Origin: Rhodobacteraceae bacterium EhC02
Lineage (GTDB): Bacteria; Pseudomonadota; Alphaproteobacteria; Rhodobacterales; Rhodobacteraceae
Length of the DNA stretch: 64,000 nucleotides
Assembly: GCA_001650895.1 (NCBI GenBank)
Contig: LXYH01000005.1
Location: 62,001-126,000 of the forward strand
Direction of reading: 5' to 3'
Part shown: piece after piece, positions 25,103-34,068 of the stretch
Layout: every line of letters begins with the position of its first letter
How positions within the stretch are numbered: position 1 is the first letter of the stretch
The notes under the pieces: model-generated
Seen by the model: the letters and a program-made list of their open reading frames with translations, nothing else
Told to the model about the DNA's origin: nothing
Databases searched by the model: none
Made by a program: the position numbers and the translations under genes

Positions 25103-27145
25103 TCAGGCTTGCTGTGGTCTGTTCCGCCTGCTCTTGACCCAGTTGAAGGCGATGATGCCCAGCACCAGTGCCGCGCCCGCCGCCTCGATGATCTCATCGG
25201 GGTTGAAGATGGCGATCACGCCGGGAACAACCAGAACCCGCGAGAGCTTGTCCATCCAGGTGAAGAGGTATCCCTCGATCGCCGCCGCGAACCCGACAAG
25301 GCCGATGACCACGATGATCCCTGTCCAGATCACGTACCAGGTCTCGCCGCCCATGATGATCTCGGGATTGTAGACCATGAAGGCCGGGATCAGATACAGG
25401 CCCTTGGCGTATTTCCAGGCCTGCATGCTGGTTTCCATCGGTTTCGATCCTGCAATCGCGGCCCCTGCGAAGCCTGCAAGCGCAATGGGCGGGGTCACGT
25501 TGCTGTCCTGACTGTACCAGAACACCACCAGATGCGCGATCAGCAGGGGCACGCCGAACTCCTGGTTCAGCGCCGGGCCCACCAGGACGATCAGCACGAT
25601 GTAGGCGGCTGTCACCGGCAGGCCCATGCCAAGGATCAGGCTGGCGATCAGCACGAAGATCAGCGCCAGCGCAAGGTTCCCCCCCGAGAGCGAGATCATC
25701 ATCGACGAGAACTTGAGCCCCAGACCGGTCAGGCCCACAACGCCCACGATGATGCCGGCCACGGCACAGGCCACGCTGACCGCGACCGCGTTGCGCGCGC
25801 CCAGTTCCAGGGCCTGTCCGATAAGGCGGATCCCGCTCCAGAGGGCCTCGCGCAGCCGTTCCCCGGTCAGGGGCTTGCCGGCTTTCGGGTCAAGGAACAT
25901 CAGGGTAAAGCCTGAGCGCAGCGCCGTGACCGCGATGACCGAGATGATCGCCCAGAAGCCCACGCGCGTCGGCGAGATGTTGTTGACCAGCAGCCAGATC
26001 AAAACCAGCAGAGGCACGATGAACTGCCAGCCCGCCGCCAGCACATGCCGCACGATCGGCAGTTCCGCGGCCGACATGCCGGTCATGCCTGCCTTCATCG
26101 CCACCAGGTGCACGAAAAGGTAAACCGTGCCCAGATAGAGGATGGCCGGGAAGATCGACACCATCACGATGTCGATATAGGGCACGTTGGTATATTCCGA
26201 AATCAGGAAGGCGCCTGCGCCCATCAGCGGCGGGGTGATCTGCCCGCCGGTCGAGGCAGCGGCCTCGATCCCGCCGGCTTCCTTCGGTTTGTAGCCCAGC
26301 TTTTTCATCAGCGGGATGGTGAAAGCCCCGGTCGTCACCACGTTGGCGATGGCCGACCCCGAGATGGACCCCATCCCAGCCGAGGCAATGACCGCCGCCT
26401 TGGCAGGTCCACCGGGCTTGCGCCCCGTCGCGGCAAAGGCCAGGTCGATGAAGAATTTGCCCGCACCGGTCACTTCCAAGAAGGCGCCGAACAGAACGAA
26501 CATGAAGACATAGGTGGCCGCAACACCCAGGGGCAGGCCGAAGATCCCCTCTTGCCCCAGATAGAGTTGCCCCACCAGGCGGTCGACGCTGGCCCCGCGA
26601 TGCGACAGGATGCCGGGCATCCATTCGCCCAGCCAGGGCAGCGCACCGCGCGGGCCTGCCAGCGCATAGGCGATGGCGATCAGCCCGATGATGGTCATGC
26701 CAAGGCCGACCACACGGCGGCTGGCCTCAAGCACGGCCACGGTGGCGATGATCCCCATGATGATGTCGGTCTGCGTCCACCAGCCGGCACGGTCGATGAT
26801 ATCGTCAAGGAAATAGAAGATGTAGAAGCCGCTCAGGAAAGCCGCCGTCAGGAACGCCGCGTCGATGATCCAGCCGATCGTGCCGCGCGGCTTGGTCGGG
26901 CCCGTGACGGGAAAGATCAGGAAGGCCAGGAACAGCACGAAACCCAGATGCGCCGAGCGCTGATAGAACAGCCCAAGCGGTTCGATCCCGGCCGTGTACA
27001 TCTGGAACAGCGACATGGCGATCGCGGCCAGCGTGATGATCCACAGGATCGGGCGCGGCTGAACGAGATCCGACAATTGCGCCGTCGGCGTCACGTCGGC
27101 CTGCGGCGATGTCACTGCGGTTGGATCGGCTTTCGGGTCGGTCAT
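25103..27145 (-). CDS. TRAP transporter permease, fused 4TM/12TM (TAXI type)
   Basis: A 680-residue inner-membrane protein in which the small and large TRAP permeases are fused, as is normal for TAXI systems. About residues 40-150 hold the DctQ-like segments, and the rest the DctM-like part with GSISGSAIANVVTTGAFTIPLMKKLGYKPKEAGGIEAAASTGGQITPPLMGAGAF and GLPVTAAYIVLIVLVGPAL. The start at 27145 (MTDPKAD) is 11 codons inside the open frame. It is third in an operon with the TAXI binding protein and a DUF1850 protein. Confidence 0.92.
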   Translation of the reverse strand: MTDPKADPTAVTSPQADVTPTAQLSDLVQPRPILWIITLAAIAMSLFQMYTAGIEPLGLFYQRSAHLGFVLFLAFLIFPVTGPTKPRGTIGWIIDAAFLTAAFLSGFYIFYFLDDIIDRAGWWTQTDIIMGIIATVAVLEASRRVVGLGMTIIGLIAIAYALAGPRGALPWLGEWMPGILSHRGASVDRLVGQLYLGQEGIFGLPLGVAATYVFMFVLFGAFLEVTGAGKFFIDLAFAATGRKPGGPAKAAVIASAGMGSISGSAIANVVTTGAFTIPLMKKLGYKPKEAGGIEAAASTGGQITPPLMGAGAFLISEYTNVPYIDIVMVSIFPAILYLGTVYLFVHLVAMKAGMTGMSAAELPIVRHVLAAGWQFIVPLLVLIWLLVNNISPTRVGFWAIISVIAVTALRSGFTLMFLDPKAGKPLTGERLREALWSGIRLIGQALELGARNAVAVSVACAVAGIIVGVVGLTGLGLKFSSMMISLSGGNLALALIFVLIASLILGMGLPVTAAYIVLIVLVGPALNQEFGVPLLIAHLVVFWYSQDSNVTPPIALAGFAGAAIAGSKPMETSMQAWKYAKGLYLIPAFMVYNPEIIMGGETWYVIWTGIIVVIGLVGFAAAIEGYLFTWMDKLSRVLVVPGVIAIFNPDEIIEAAGAALVLGIIAFNWVKSRRNRPQQA

Positions 27146-27203
27146 GGTGTGGTCCTGTCGGTACACGGGGCTTTTCATGCTGTCAGCCCGCGGGGTTGGC
27201 GTG

Positions 27204-27701
27204 TCAGGGCGTCCGGGGCATCAGTCGCAGGTTGACGCGGGCACCGGCCGCCAGTGCGCTCAGGTTCAGGCGTTGTCCTGATCCGGTCAGCACATGCCCG
27301 ACACGGGGCGCGCCGACGCGCAGCGGCAGGGCATTGCCGGGGATCGCCTCGTCGATGCCATCGATCCAGTAGCCGCCCCCCTCTGCGGATCGCAGGGTAC
27401 CGCGTCCGGGGACCTCGCCCAGACCGGCCGCGAAATCATGCAGATAGGTACGTGTCAGCATCAAGATGCCATCCCTGTTCTCGAAACAGTCGGATACGGG
27501 GCCGCCTGTCACGGAATGGGACCATGACAGGCAGATTTCCTGACCCGCTTCGAAGCGCAGTAGCCCGATCACAAGCCCTTGGCGGCTTTCGACGACAAGA
27601 CGCGGTTCAGCCCCCAGCGGGGCAGCCCAGATCAGGCTTACGCAGGCGGAAAACGCAAGAAGGGCGGCTCTGCCGAGCCGCCCCGCCCATGCGCGCCTCA
27701 C
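27204..27701 (-). CDS. DUF1850 domain-containing protein
   Basis: A 165-residue exported protein: residues 1-31 look like a Sec signal peptide ending in APLGAEP. The mature part has the DUF1850 features, an early FEAGQEICLSWSHSVTGGPVSD segment and a C-terminal RVGAPRVGHVL. Function is unknown, but DUF1850 genes very often sit between TAXI binding-protein and fused-permease genes, as here, which suggests an accessory role in that uptake system. The ATG overlaps the stop of the binding-protein gene by four bases. Confidence 0.8.
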   Translation of the reverse strand: MRRAWAGRLGRAALLAFSACVSLIWAAPLGAEPRLVVESRQGLVIGLLRFEAGQEICLSWSHSVTGGPVSDCFENRDGILMLTRTYLHDFAAGLGEVPGRGTLRSAEGGGYWIDGIDEAIPGNALPLRVGAPRVGHVLTGSGQRLNLSALAAGARVNLRLMPRTP

Positions 27702-28654
27702 TGGCGCTGATGGTCCTGCACCGCGGCACCGATTTCTTCCAGATAGCGAAGTGCGCCGGGGTGGAAGGGGATCGGCGTCGACGCGACCGAGAAGTCGATG
27801 GTGGTGTCGTTGGCCGCCGGATGGATCGCGATCAGCTCGGCCACGTTTTCATACATGGCTTTGGTGATGTTGTAGGCCAGTTCCTCGTCCATGTCGGCAT
27901 GCACGACCAGAACGTTCGGGGTCGAGATGGTCGTGACCTCTGCGGCCACGCCGTCATAGAGGCCAGCGCGCAGCGTGTAGGGGGCGAAGGTCGGCTCGGC
28001 CGCGCGGGCCTTCGCGACCTCGTCCGCCGTCAGCGAGACGATGCTGATCTCGCGGGTGGCGGCCAGGTTCATGATCGACGAGGTGGGGGGACCCACGCTC
28101 CAGAAACCGGCAACGATGTCGCCGTCACGGATCGCGTCTGCGGTTTCGTTGAAGTTCAGGCGCTGGGGGTCGAAATCCTCGTAGGTGATTCCGTTCGCCG
28201 CCAGAATGGTCTGTGCGCTCAGTTCGGTGCCCGAACCGGGTGCACCGACCGACACGCGCTTGCCGCGCAGGTCTTCAAGGCTGGTGATGCCGCTGTCGGC
28301 CAGGGTCACGATCTGTACCGCGTTCGGATAGATCGAGGCCAGCGCGCGGGCTTCGGGGATCGCCTTGCCCTCGAACTTGCCGGTGCCGGTGTAGGCCTGA
28401 TAGACCGCGTCGGCCAGAGCCAGGGCCAGATCGCTTTCGCCGCGCTGGATCAGGGCCATGTTCTCGACCGATGCGCCAGTCACCTCGACACTGGCCGTGT
28501 AGCCTTCGACATGCTTGCCGATCACTTCGGCCAGGCCGCCGCCATAAGGGTAGTAGACCCCGCCGGTTCCGCCGGTTGCAATCGAAAGCTCTTCGGCCTG
28601 AGCGGCGGTACCCAGCGCGAGGGCTGCGGTTGCCGCAATAAGCAGATGTTTCAT
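27698..28654 (-). CDS. TAXI family TRAP transporter solute-binding protein
   Basis: A 318-residue periplasmic protein. Signal peptide at residues 1-20 (LALGTAAQAEE). The TAXI signature follows at once: LSIATGGTGGVYYPYGGGLAEVI, then LRGKRVSVGAPGSGTELSAQTILAANG near residue 115. TAXI proteins bind glutamate, 2-oxoglutarate or other carboxylates in the few cases studied; ligand here unknown. First gene of the TAXI operon; its promoter should lie in the 480-base gap upstream. Confidence 0.92.
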   Translation of the reverse strand: MKHLLIAATAALALGTAAQAEELSIATGGTGGVYYPYGGGLAEVIGKHVEGYTASVEVTGASVENMALIQRGESDLALALADAVYQAYTGTGKFEGKAIPEARALASIYPNAVQIVTLADSGITSLEDLRGKRVSVGAPGSGTELSAQTILAANGITYEDFDPQRLNFNETADAIRDGDIVAGFWSVGPPTSSIMNLAATREISIVSLTADEVAKARAAEPTFAPYTLRAGLYDGVAAEVTTISTPNVLVVHADMDEELAYNITKAMYENVAELIAIHPAANDTTIDFSVASTPIPFHPGALRYLEEIGAAVQDHQRQ

Positions 28655-29138
28655 TGTTACTCTCTCCCGGTAATGTTGTCGCGTTTGTCGCGAACTTTGG
28701 TGCAGGGAAAAAACACGTTGAGGCGCGGCAGGTCAACCAAGATCGGTTGCAGACCCGCATCACCCGTGACGTATGCGATGCAAAGAATGTCTTTTCGATA
28801 TCCCGGCCATCATCATCCCGAGGGACTTGGGACGACCATGCACCATCGTCGCGGGCCGTCTGTCCCGCGCCCGTGCGACGCTATCCGCAAGCGGGCGGCG
28901 GGCGGCGCCGACACGCCGATAGAGCAGCCTGAAAGTGCTGCTGCGGATGCCCGAGGCGTCGTCCCGTCGCGTGGAAAATCGGCATGAACCACGAAAAGTC
29001 TCGCGTTATCATGGGCTTTCGTGTAGCAAGACTTATCCCATTCAGATTTCCGTAGAAAACGCGACCCAGTCTTACTTCAGCCATTTTTTTGGAAAACACC
29101 TTTACATATGCTTCTGATGCTCAAGCAAGTGACCAAAT
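28655..29138. other. Intergenic region between two divergent genes (TAXI and GT2)
   Basis: 484 bases with no supportable gene. The left part is GC-rich with a GCGGG/CCCGC dyad near 28850-28870; the right 100 bases are AT-rich and precede the GT2 start at 29139, as a promoter region would. Open frames here (for example 28654-28932) have no family similarity and no ribosome site. No RNA gene recognised. Confidence 0.5.
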
Positions 29139-30224
29139 ATGACCCCTGATACGACTACAGAGGCCGCGACTTCAGCGGCCCCGGTGCTCGGTTGGACCCT
29201 TGCCATATGCACCTACAACCGCCTGCACTTTCTGGTGGAGACGCTGGCGCATGCCGTCGTGCAAACCCGCCTTCCCGCCGAAGTGGTGATCGTGGACGCG
29301 TCGGATGATTGGGACATGCATCGCGCCGAGGTGCAGAGCCGCTTCGCGGATCACTGGAAGGACATTCGGCTGATCTATGTCCCCGCCGATGTGCGTTCGC
29401 TGACATTTCAGCGCAATCAGGCGATGCGGCTTGCCACGTCTGATATCGTGTTTTCGATTGACGATGACATCTACCTTTTTCCGGACGCGGCAGAGCGGAT
29501 CATGCAGATCTACGAGGCCGATATCGGGTCTGAGGTTGCGATGGTCGCGGGCCATTTCACACCGCATGCTCCGGGCGAGGACACTGCGCCATCCGCCACC
29601 GACCTTGCCGCGCCGGCCCAGGGGCTGAAGAGCCGCTTTCTGACCTGGCTTGAAGATCAACTCAGCCTCGACAACCATTTCGTGCCCTATGATGCAAAGG
29701 TCGACAAGGGGCCCTTGCCGCCCGCGATAGAGGCGGCAGGCGGTAGCGCGAACGGCCTGATCAATGGCGGACGCACGACAGCGCGTCGTGAATGGGCGGT
29801 GCAGAACGGCTGGTCGGAAATCCTGCGATACTACTCTACCCACGAGGACGGAGATTTTTCCTACCGCATGTCACAACGCGGGCGCCTGGTTCATGCAACG
29901 CAAGCAGGCTTCTTCCACGCTGACGGCAATGACAGCACGGCCAGCCGGTTCCGGATCAATACCATCCGGGTGCGCAACCTCATGGCGCTGCACGCGATCC
30001 ACAGTCAGGCGCGGGCGCGCTCGGCCATCCGTCTGGCGCGCTCCTTCCTGAAATTCGCCCTGCTTTATGCCGCGATCGACCCGCTGCGGAAGCGCTACAG
30101 CTTTCCCACGGTGCGCGCCTATCTGCTGGGCGTTCTGCAGATCCCCGTTTTCCTGTTCTGGCCGTTCCGGGATTTCACGGCCTGGTATACTGACCTTCAG
30201 GAAAAGATGTACGGCAACCGATAG
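29139..30224 (+). CDS. Glycosyltransferase family 2 protein
   Basis: A 361-residue GT-A enzyme. LAICTYNRLHFLVETL opens the nucleotide-sugar-binding fold, VIVDASDD follows, and FSIDDDIYLF (about residue 107) is the DxD metal site. The acceptor-side region contains NGGRTTARREWAVQNG and HEDGDFSYRMSQRG. The C-terminal 60 residues include a hydrophobic stretch (YLLGVLQIPVFLFWPF) that may hold it to the membrane. It probably adds a sugar to a surface polysaccharide; donor unknown. Convergent with galE. Confidence 0.88.
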   Translation: MTPDTTTEAATSAAPVLGWTLAICTYNRLHFLVETLAHAVVQTRLPAEVVIVDASDDWDMHRAEVQSRFADHWKDIRLIYVPADVRSLTFQRNQAMRLATSDIVFSIDDDIYLFPDAAERIMQIYEADIGSEVAMVAGHFTPHAPGEDTAPSATDLAAPAQGLKSRFLTWLEDQLSLDNHFVPYDAKVDKGPLPPAIEAAGGSANGLINGGRTTARREWAVQNGWSEILRYYSTHEDGDFSYRMSQRGRLVHATQAGFFHADGNDSTASRFRINTIRVRNLMALHAIHSQARARSAIRLARSFLKFALLYAAIDPLRKRYSFPTVRAYLLGVLQIPVFLFWPFRDFTAWYTDLQEKMYGNR

Positions 30225-30236
30225 CGCCCCGCCGGA

Positions 30237-31244
30237 TCAACGGGCCCCGTTCTGGATCCAGTTCCAGCTTGAAGCGCACATGTCCTCAAGGTCGCGTGTC
30301 GCCTCGAAGCCCAGCAGCGCGCGCGCCTTCGACGGATCGGCGTAGGACGCCGCGGGATCGCCGGGGCGGCGCGGCGCGATGCGGAAGGGCAGGGCCCGTC
30401 CGCAGACCCTTGAATAGGCCGTGATCAGCTCCAGCACCGAATAGCCCCGCCCGGTGCCAAGGTTCACCACATGGCCCGTGCCATCGCGGAAGAGCGCATC
30501 AAGCGACAGGACATGACCCTGCGCCAGGTCGGAGACATGGATGAAATCGCGCACGCCCGATCCATCGGGCGTCGGGTAATCGTCACCGAAAACGGCGATA
30601 TCGGGCAATTCGCCCGCGGCAACCTTGGCCACATAGGGCATCAGGTTGTTGGGCCTGTCGGTCGGGTCCTCGCCGATCAGGCCGGAAGGATGGGCCCCCA
30701 CGGGGTTGAAATACCGCAAGACCCCCACCGACCAGCGCGGGTCCGATGCGATTGTCTGTTCGATCATCTGCTCGCCGACCAGCTTGGTGTAGCCGTAGGG
30801 GTTTGCATGGCTGCGCGGTGCTGTCTCGGGGATGGGCAGGACCTCGGGCACGCCATAGACCGCGGCAGAAGACGAAAAGACCAGCGTGAAGACCCCGGCG
30901 GCGGCCATTGCCTGCATCAGGGTGACCAGTCCGCCGATGTTGCAATGGAAATAGTCCAGCGGTTTCTCGACGCTTTCGCCCACGGCCTTGAGCGCTGCAA
31001 AATGGATCACGGCGTCAAAGACATGCGCGGCAAACAGGCGATCAAGCATCGGCCGGTCCAGCACATCGCCCTCGACCAGTGTCACCGGCAGGCCGGTGAT
31101 CTGTTCAAGTGCGCCGGGCACGCGGCGCGACGCATTCGCGAAATTGTCCAGGATGACGACATCATATCCGGCCTCGACCAAGGCCACGAATGTGTGCGAG
31201 CCGATATAGCCCGCCCCGCCTGCCAGAAGGATACGTCTTGTCAT
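30237..31244 (-). CDS. galE: UDP-glucose 4-epimerase
   Basis: A 335-residue extended short-chain dehydrogenase that interconverts UDP-glucose and UDP-galactose using bound NAD. NAD-binding LLAGGAGYIGSH at residues 5-16, catalytic Ser in FSSSAAVYG and the Tyr-x3-Lys pair in YGYTKLVGE, and the C-terminal RPGDPAASYADP. Start at 31244 (MTRRILL), 18 codons inside the longer frame, matches the family. It can feed the GT2 enzyme next to it and the glycan operon at 56318. Confidence 0.94.
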   Translation of the reverse strand: MTRRILLAGGAGYIGSHTFVALVEAGYDVVILDNFANASRRVPGALEQITGLPVTLVEGDVLDRPMLDRLFAAHVFDAVIHFAALKAVGESVEKPLDYFHCNIGGLVTLMQAMAAAGVFTLVFSSSAAVYGVPEVLPIPETAPRSHANPYGYTKLVGEQMIEQTIASDPRWSVGVLRYFNPVGAHPSGLIGEDPTDRPNNLMPYVAKVAAGELPDIAVFGDDYPTPDGSGVRDFIHVSDLAQGHVLSLDALFRDGTGHVVNLGTGRGYSVLELITAYSRVCGRALPFRIAPRRPGDPAASYADPSKARALLGFEATRDLEDMCASSWNWIQNGAR

Positions 31245-31755
31245 GTCACCACTCCACTCGCGGGGCGCAGGCCCCAAGTCACGCATACGATAGTCCAAGG
31301 ACCCCGGTCGGAATGCAATGTCCTGCAGCGTCTTGTCAAAATGATTTCAGGGCAACAGGCGCGCGCAGGGTGGTTTCAGGGCCTTGCATGGCCCAGGCTG
31401 TCCGCATTGCATGCGGCTTTCTGGCGGGGTGCCCGGGACGGTCCGTCAATACGCCATCTAAAGGTGTTTTTACCATATGGAGATTCGCCAAAGGCGCCGC
31501 GATCCATCCGTCTGGACTATCAGTTGTGGTCGATATCCGGCGAACCCTCCACAAATTGACAATATTTTGCACAAAATCGGGTCTACTGTTTCCAAAATGA
31601 GACCATAAAATATGGCAAAACGAAGGTTTTTCGTTGCCCAAACCAAGTTTTCAAAGGTATAGTCAACTTTGAATAGTATTTGTTCCGAGTGCGATGTTTC
31701 GAGCATGGCGGCATGCGCCGTCCTGGGGGAAAATTTTAGTTGAGGAACGAATAAC
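31245..31755. other. Long AT-rich leader upstream of the VPEID-CTERM gene
   Basis: 511 bases without a supportable gene, clearly richer in A/T than the flanks from about 31440. It holds a consensus -35 hexamer TTGACA at 31556-31561, but the best -10-like sequence after it is 19-22 bases away. ATTTTG-CA-CAAAAT (31564-31577) is a near-perfect dyad overlapping that spot and could be an operator. The leader to the GTG at 31756 would be about 150 bases. Confidence 0.45.
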
Positions 31756-32070
31756 GTGATTGGATCGAAAATCATCTCTACGTCTCTGGTTGCTGCTACA
31801 ACCTTTGCAATGACCGCTTCGATGGCTCTTGCCATGGGTGGCCGCTCTGGCCGTCCCGATGGTGGGTCGTCTTCGGGTTACGGCGGATCGTCGTCGGGCT
31901 CCTTGTCCACTTCCGGCACCACGCCGCTTTCTGTCGGCGAAGGCGTGCCCGGTGGCGGCACCGTGACCAGCGTCCCAGAAATCGACGCATCCACCGGCCT
32001 GCTGGCGCTTGCAGCCGTTCTGGCCGTGGTTGCTTTCGTGTGGGAACGCAACCGCCGTCTGCGCGCCTGA
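31756..32070 (+). CDS. VPEID-CTERM sorting domain protein
   Basis: A 104-residue exported protein from a GTG start with GAGGA upstream. Residues 1-26 form a Sec signal peptide (ending MALAMGG). The middle is low complexity, rich in Gly and Ser. The C-terminus is a tripartite sorting signal: VPEID at residues 73-77, a hydrophobic span (GLLALAAVLAVVAFVW) and a basic tail (ERNRRLRA). This is the VPEID-CTERM signal recognised by exosortase E, whose gene lies just downstream on the opposite strand. Such proteins are usually surface or matrix components; the mature part here is only about 45 residues. Confidence 0.88.
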   Translation: MIGSKIISTSLVAATTFAMTASMALAMGGRSGRPDGGSSSGYGGSSSGSLSTSGTTPLSVGEGVPGGGTVTSVPEIDASTGLLALAAVLAVVAFVWERNRRLRA

Positions 32071-32096
32071 GCCAAGGCGACTGCGGAATGATCAAG

Positions 32097-32130
32097 GGGC
32101 GTGGGGATCATATCCCCGCGCCCTTTTTCT
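32097..32130 (+). terminator. Rho-independent terminator after the VPEID-CTERM gene
   Basis: GGGCGTGGGGAT (32097-32108) pairs with ATCCCCGCGCCC (32112-32123), twelve pairs with one G-T, loop of three, then TTTTTCTTT. A strong terminator 27 bases after the stop, which also separates the gene from the convergent exosortase gene. Confidence 0.85.
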
Positions 32131-32183
32131 TTGCGCGCTGCCTTTTGGCGTGATCAGGCCCGGGGCCGGAGTGCCTGCAGCGT

Positions 32184-33794
32184 TCAGATCAGTGCGAAAT
32201 CGAACTGCGCCAGCGCCCAGAGGGCGACCACCAGATTGGCGGCCAGATGCGACTGTACCGCATCGCCGACCTTGCCCCGCCGCAGCATGACCAATGCAAA
32301 GACAAGTCCGGCCAGGCCAGCCGCGACCCAGCGCCCATGCAGTGCCGCGAACAGCAGCGATGAGACCGCAATGGCCAGAATGCGCAGCGCCAGCCCGCCC
32401 CTGTCGATGCGTTGCAGCACGTAGCCGCGAAAGAACATCTCTTCGATCAGAGGGACCAGAAGGACCGTTCCCGTCAGTCGGGCGATCACCCAGATCGTCA
32501 GCAGAAGCGGGCTTAGCCCGTCAAGCGCGTCCGTCAGCGCACCGCTTTCCCCCGATGTATCGGCCAGCAAGACCCAGGCCAGACCCACAAGCGCCCCCGC
32601 GCTGAGGCCCACCAGGTCCAGTTGCCAGCTCAGGGCGCGCAACTGGTCGCGGAAATACCATGCAGCCCCCGCCAGCGAGATGGCGACCAGTGGATAACCC
32701 AATGCGGGATGCGGAAACAGCGCCTGCGCAATCACGCTGGACAGCATGAACACGACGAATGGCAGGATCTGCGCGGCCACCGGATCGCCCTGCAGCGGTG
32801 CGGCCCGGTCCAGCAGCGTGGGATCGCGATGCAGCCAGCGGACCTTTTGCAGCCCGTAGACGATGCCCAGAGCCAGAAGAGTGAAGAACAACCAGCCCGC
32901 GTAGCTGTGAAACCCGTTCACGGCCAGTTCTGGCGAAATCCGCGCGCCGATCAGCACAAGGACGGCGATCCGCACGATATTCAGCAGCAGGCTGAGCATG
33001 ATGGCCACGGGCAGCACCACAAGCCAGTAATGCGGAAAGCGGATATCCTTGCGGAACATGAGCGCATAGAGGCAGACAAAGGCGGTTACCAGCGCGACCC
33101 CCTCGATCCCCGAGCATTGACGCGCGATATGCACGGCGAAACTGTCGACGCCGATGATATAGGCCGCGGGATCGGCAAATGTCTGACTGCTGAAGACCGA
33201 CAGAAGCCAGTAAACCGCGGCGAAGGTCGCCGTTGTGATGGCCTGCCAATCCCACAGGGGCAGCAGTTCGTCTGCAAGATCAGGGACCAGTGCGGCAAGC
33301 ATCAGGACGATCAATGGCATGAAGCGTTCGTTGCGCAGCATTTTCGCCCATGCCGCGCCCGGCGCAATCCACAAGGCCCCGCCAACCGAGGCCAGAGCCG
33401 CACCAGCCCCCCAGAACCATGACGCCCTGTGGAAGAACGCCACCAGCCCGTCCGGCCCGGCCAGCAGAAGCGGCAACCATAGCAGGACCAGGCCTGTCAG
33501 ATGCACCCACATCCAAGCCCCGCCCGTTGCCGTTCCGGCGGATTGCACGAAATCGCGAAAGATCGCGGGGCGCGCCCAGACCAGCACGCCGAAGGCCGCA
33601 ACCATCACCAGCGAGCGGGCGACCAGGCTTTGCAGGAACTGGCATGTCCGGAAATCTGCGGTTTCGCCGCAGTCGAAGGTGACGAAGAACTGATGTACCA
33701 CGACAAGCGCGATCAACTCGACGATCATCACGGCACAGATGATTGCGCCGCGGTTGCGGAAGACGCCCGCCATCGGTCTTGATCGTTCTGACAT
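32184..33794 (-). CDS. xrtE: Exosortase E/CPBP-protease fusion of the VPEID-CTERM system
   Basis: A 536-residue polytopic membrane protein in two halves. Residues about 160-320 are an exosortase: catalytic Cys227 (RQCSGIEG), Arg275 (LNIVRIAVL) and His296 (NGFHSYAGW). Residues about 390-536 are a CPBP (CAAX-type) intramembrane protease: EE451-452 with Arg456 (EEMFFRG), His486 (ALHG) and the H516-x3-N520 pair. This two-domain architecture matches exosortase E, described in roseobacters, which cleaves and transfers VPEID-CTERM proteins. All catalytic residues of both halves are present. Convergent with the substrate gene. Confidence 0.9.
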   Translation of the reverse strand: MSERSRPMAGVFRNRGAIICAVMIVELIALVVVHQFFVTFDCGETADFRTCQFLQSLVARSLVMVAAFGVLVWARPAIFRDFVQSAGTATGGAWMWVHLTGLVLLWLPLLLAGPDGLVAFFHRASWFWGAGAALASVGGALWIAPGAAWAKMLRNERFMPLIVLMLAALVPDLADELLPLWDWQAITTATFAAVYWLLSVFSSQTFADPAAYIIGVDSFAVHIARQCSGIEGVALVTAFVCLYALMFRKDIRFPHYWLVVLPVAIMLSLLLNIVRIAVLVLIGARISPELAVNGFHSYAGWLFFTLLALGIVYGLQKVRWLHRDPTLLDRAAPLQGDPVAAQILPFVVFMLSSVIAQALFPHPALGYPLVAISLAGAAWYFRDQLRALSWQLDLVGLSAGALVGLAWVLLADTSGESGALTDALDGLSPLLLTIWVIARLTGTVLLVPLIEEMFFRGYVLQRIDRGGLALRILAIAVSSLLFAALHGRWVAAGLAGLVFALVMLRRGKVGDAVQSHLAANLVVALWALAQFDFALI

Positions 33795-34006
33795 CCGCTC
33801 TCCGTTTGTCGCTTTGACAGACCCGGCTTTACACAGAGGGCATTGGTTACTGGCCTGCCTGGGCAGGCGCGGGCAGGTCGGACCCAGACTTTTCGTTACC
33901 CATATTGTGCTGTCTTGAAAACCCCGGGGCGATCAAACACGGTATTGGATGTCCGAATATAACATAAACAACACGTAATGATTGTTTACTGAACTCTTTC
34001 AATCGA

Positions 34007-34039
34007 AGAAAAAACGAGGGGCAAGACTGGCCTGCCCCC
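34007..34039 (-). terminator. Terminator after the fasciclin-domain gene
   Basis: On the minus strand GGGGCA pairs with TGCCCC (34033-34038 with 34018-34023) around a nine-base loop, followed by TCG and a run of six or seven T. About 30 bases past the stop. It isolates the gene from xrtE; the interval 33795-34006 is AT-rich, contains a GCCTGCC/GGCAGGC dyad at 33853-33868 and should hold the xrtE promoter. Confidence 0.75.
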
Positions 34040-34068
34040 CGCGTTCAAAGGATCCTGCGTATGCCGGA

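Noticed and set aside
27254-28987. A 577-codon plus-strand open frame over the DUF1850 and TAXI genes
   Set aside because: Antisense to two genes with signal peptides and family motifs; no motif of its own.
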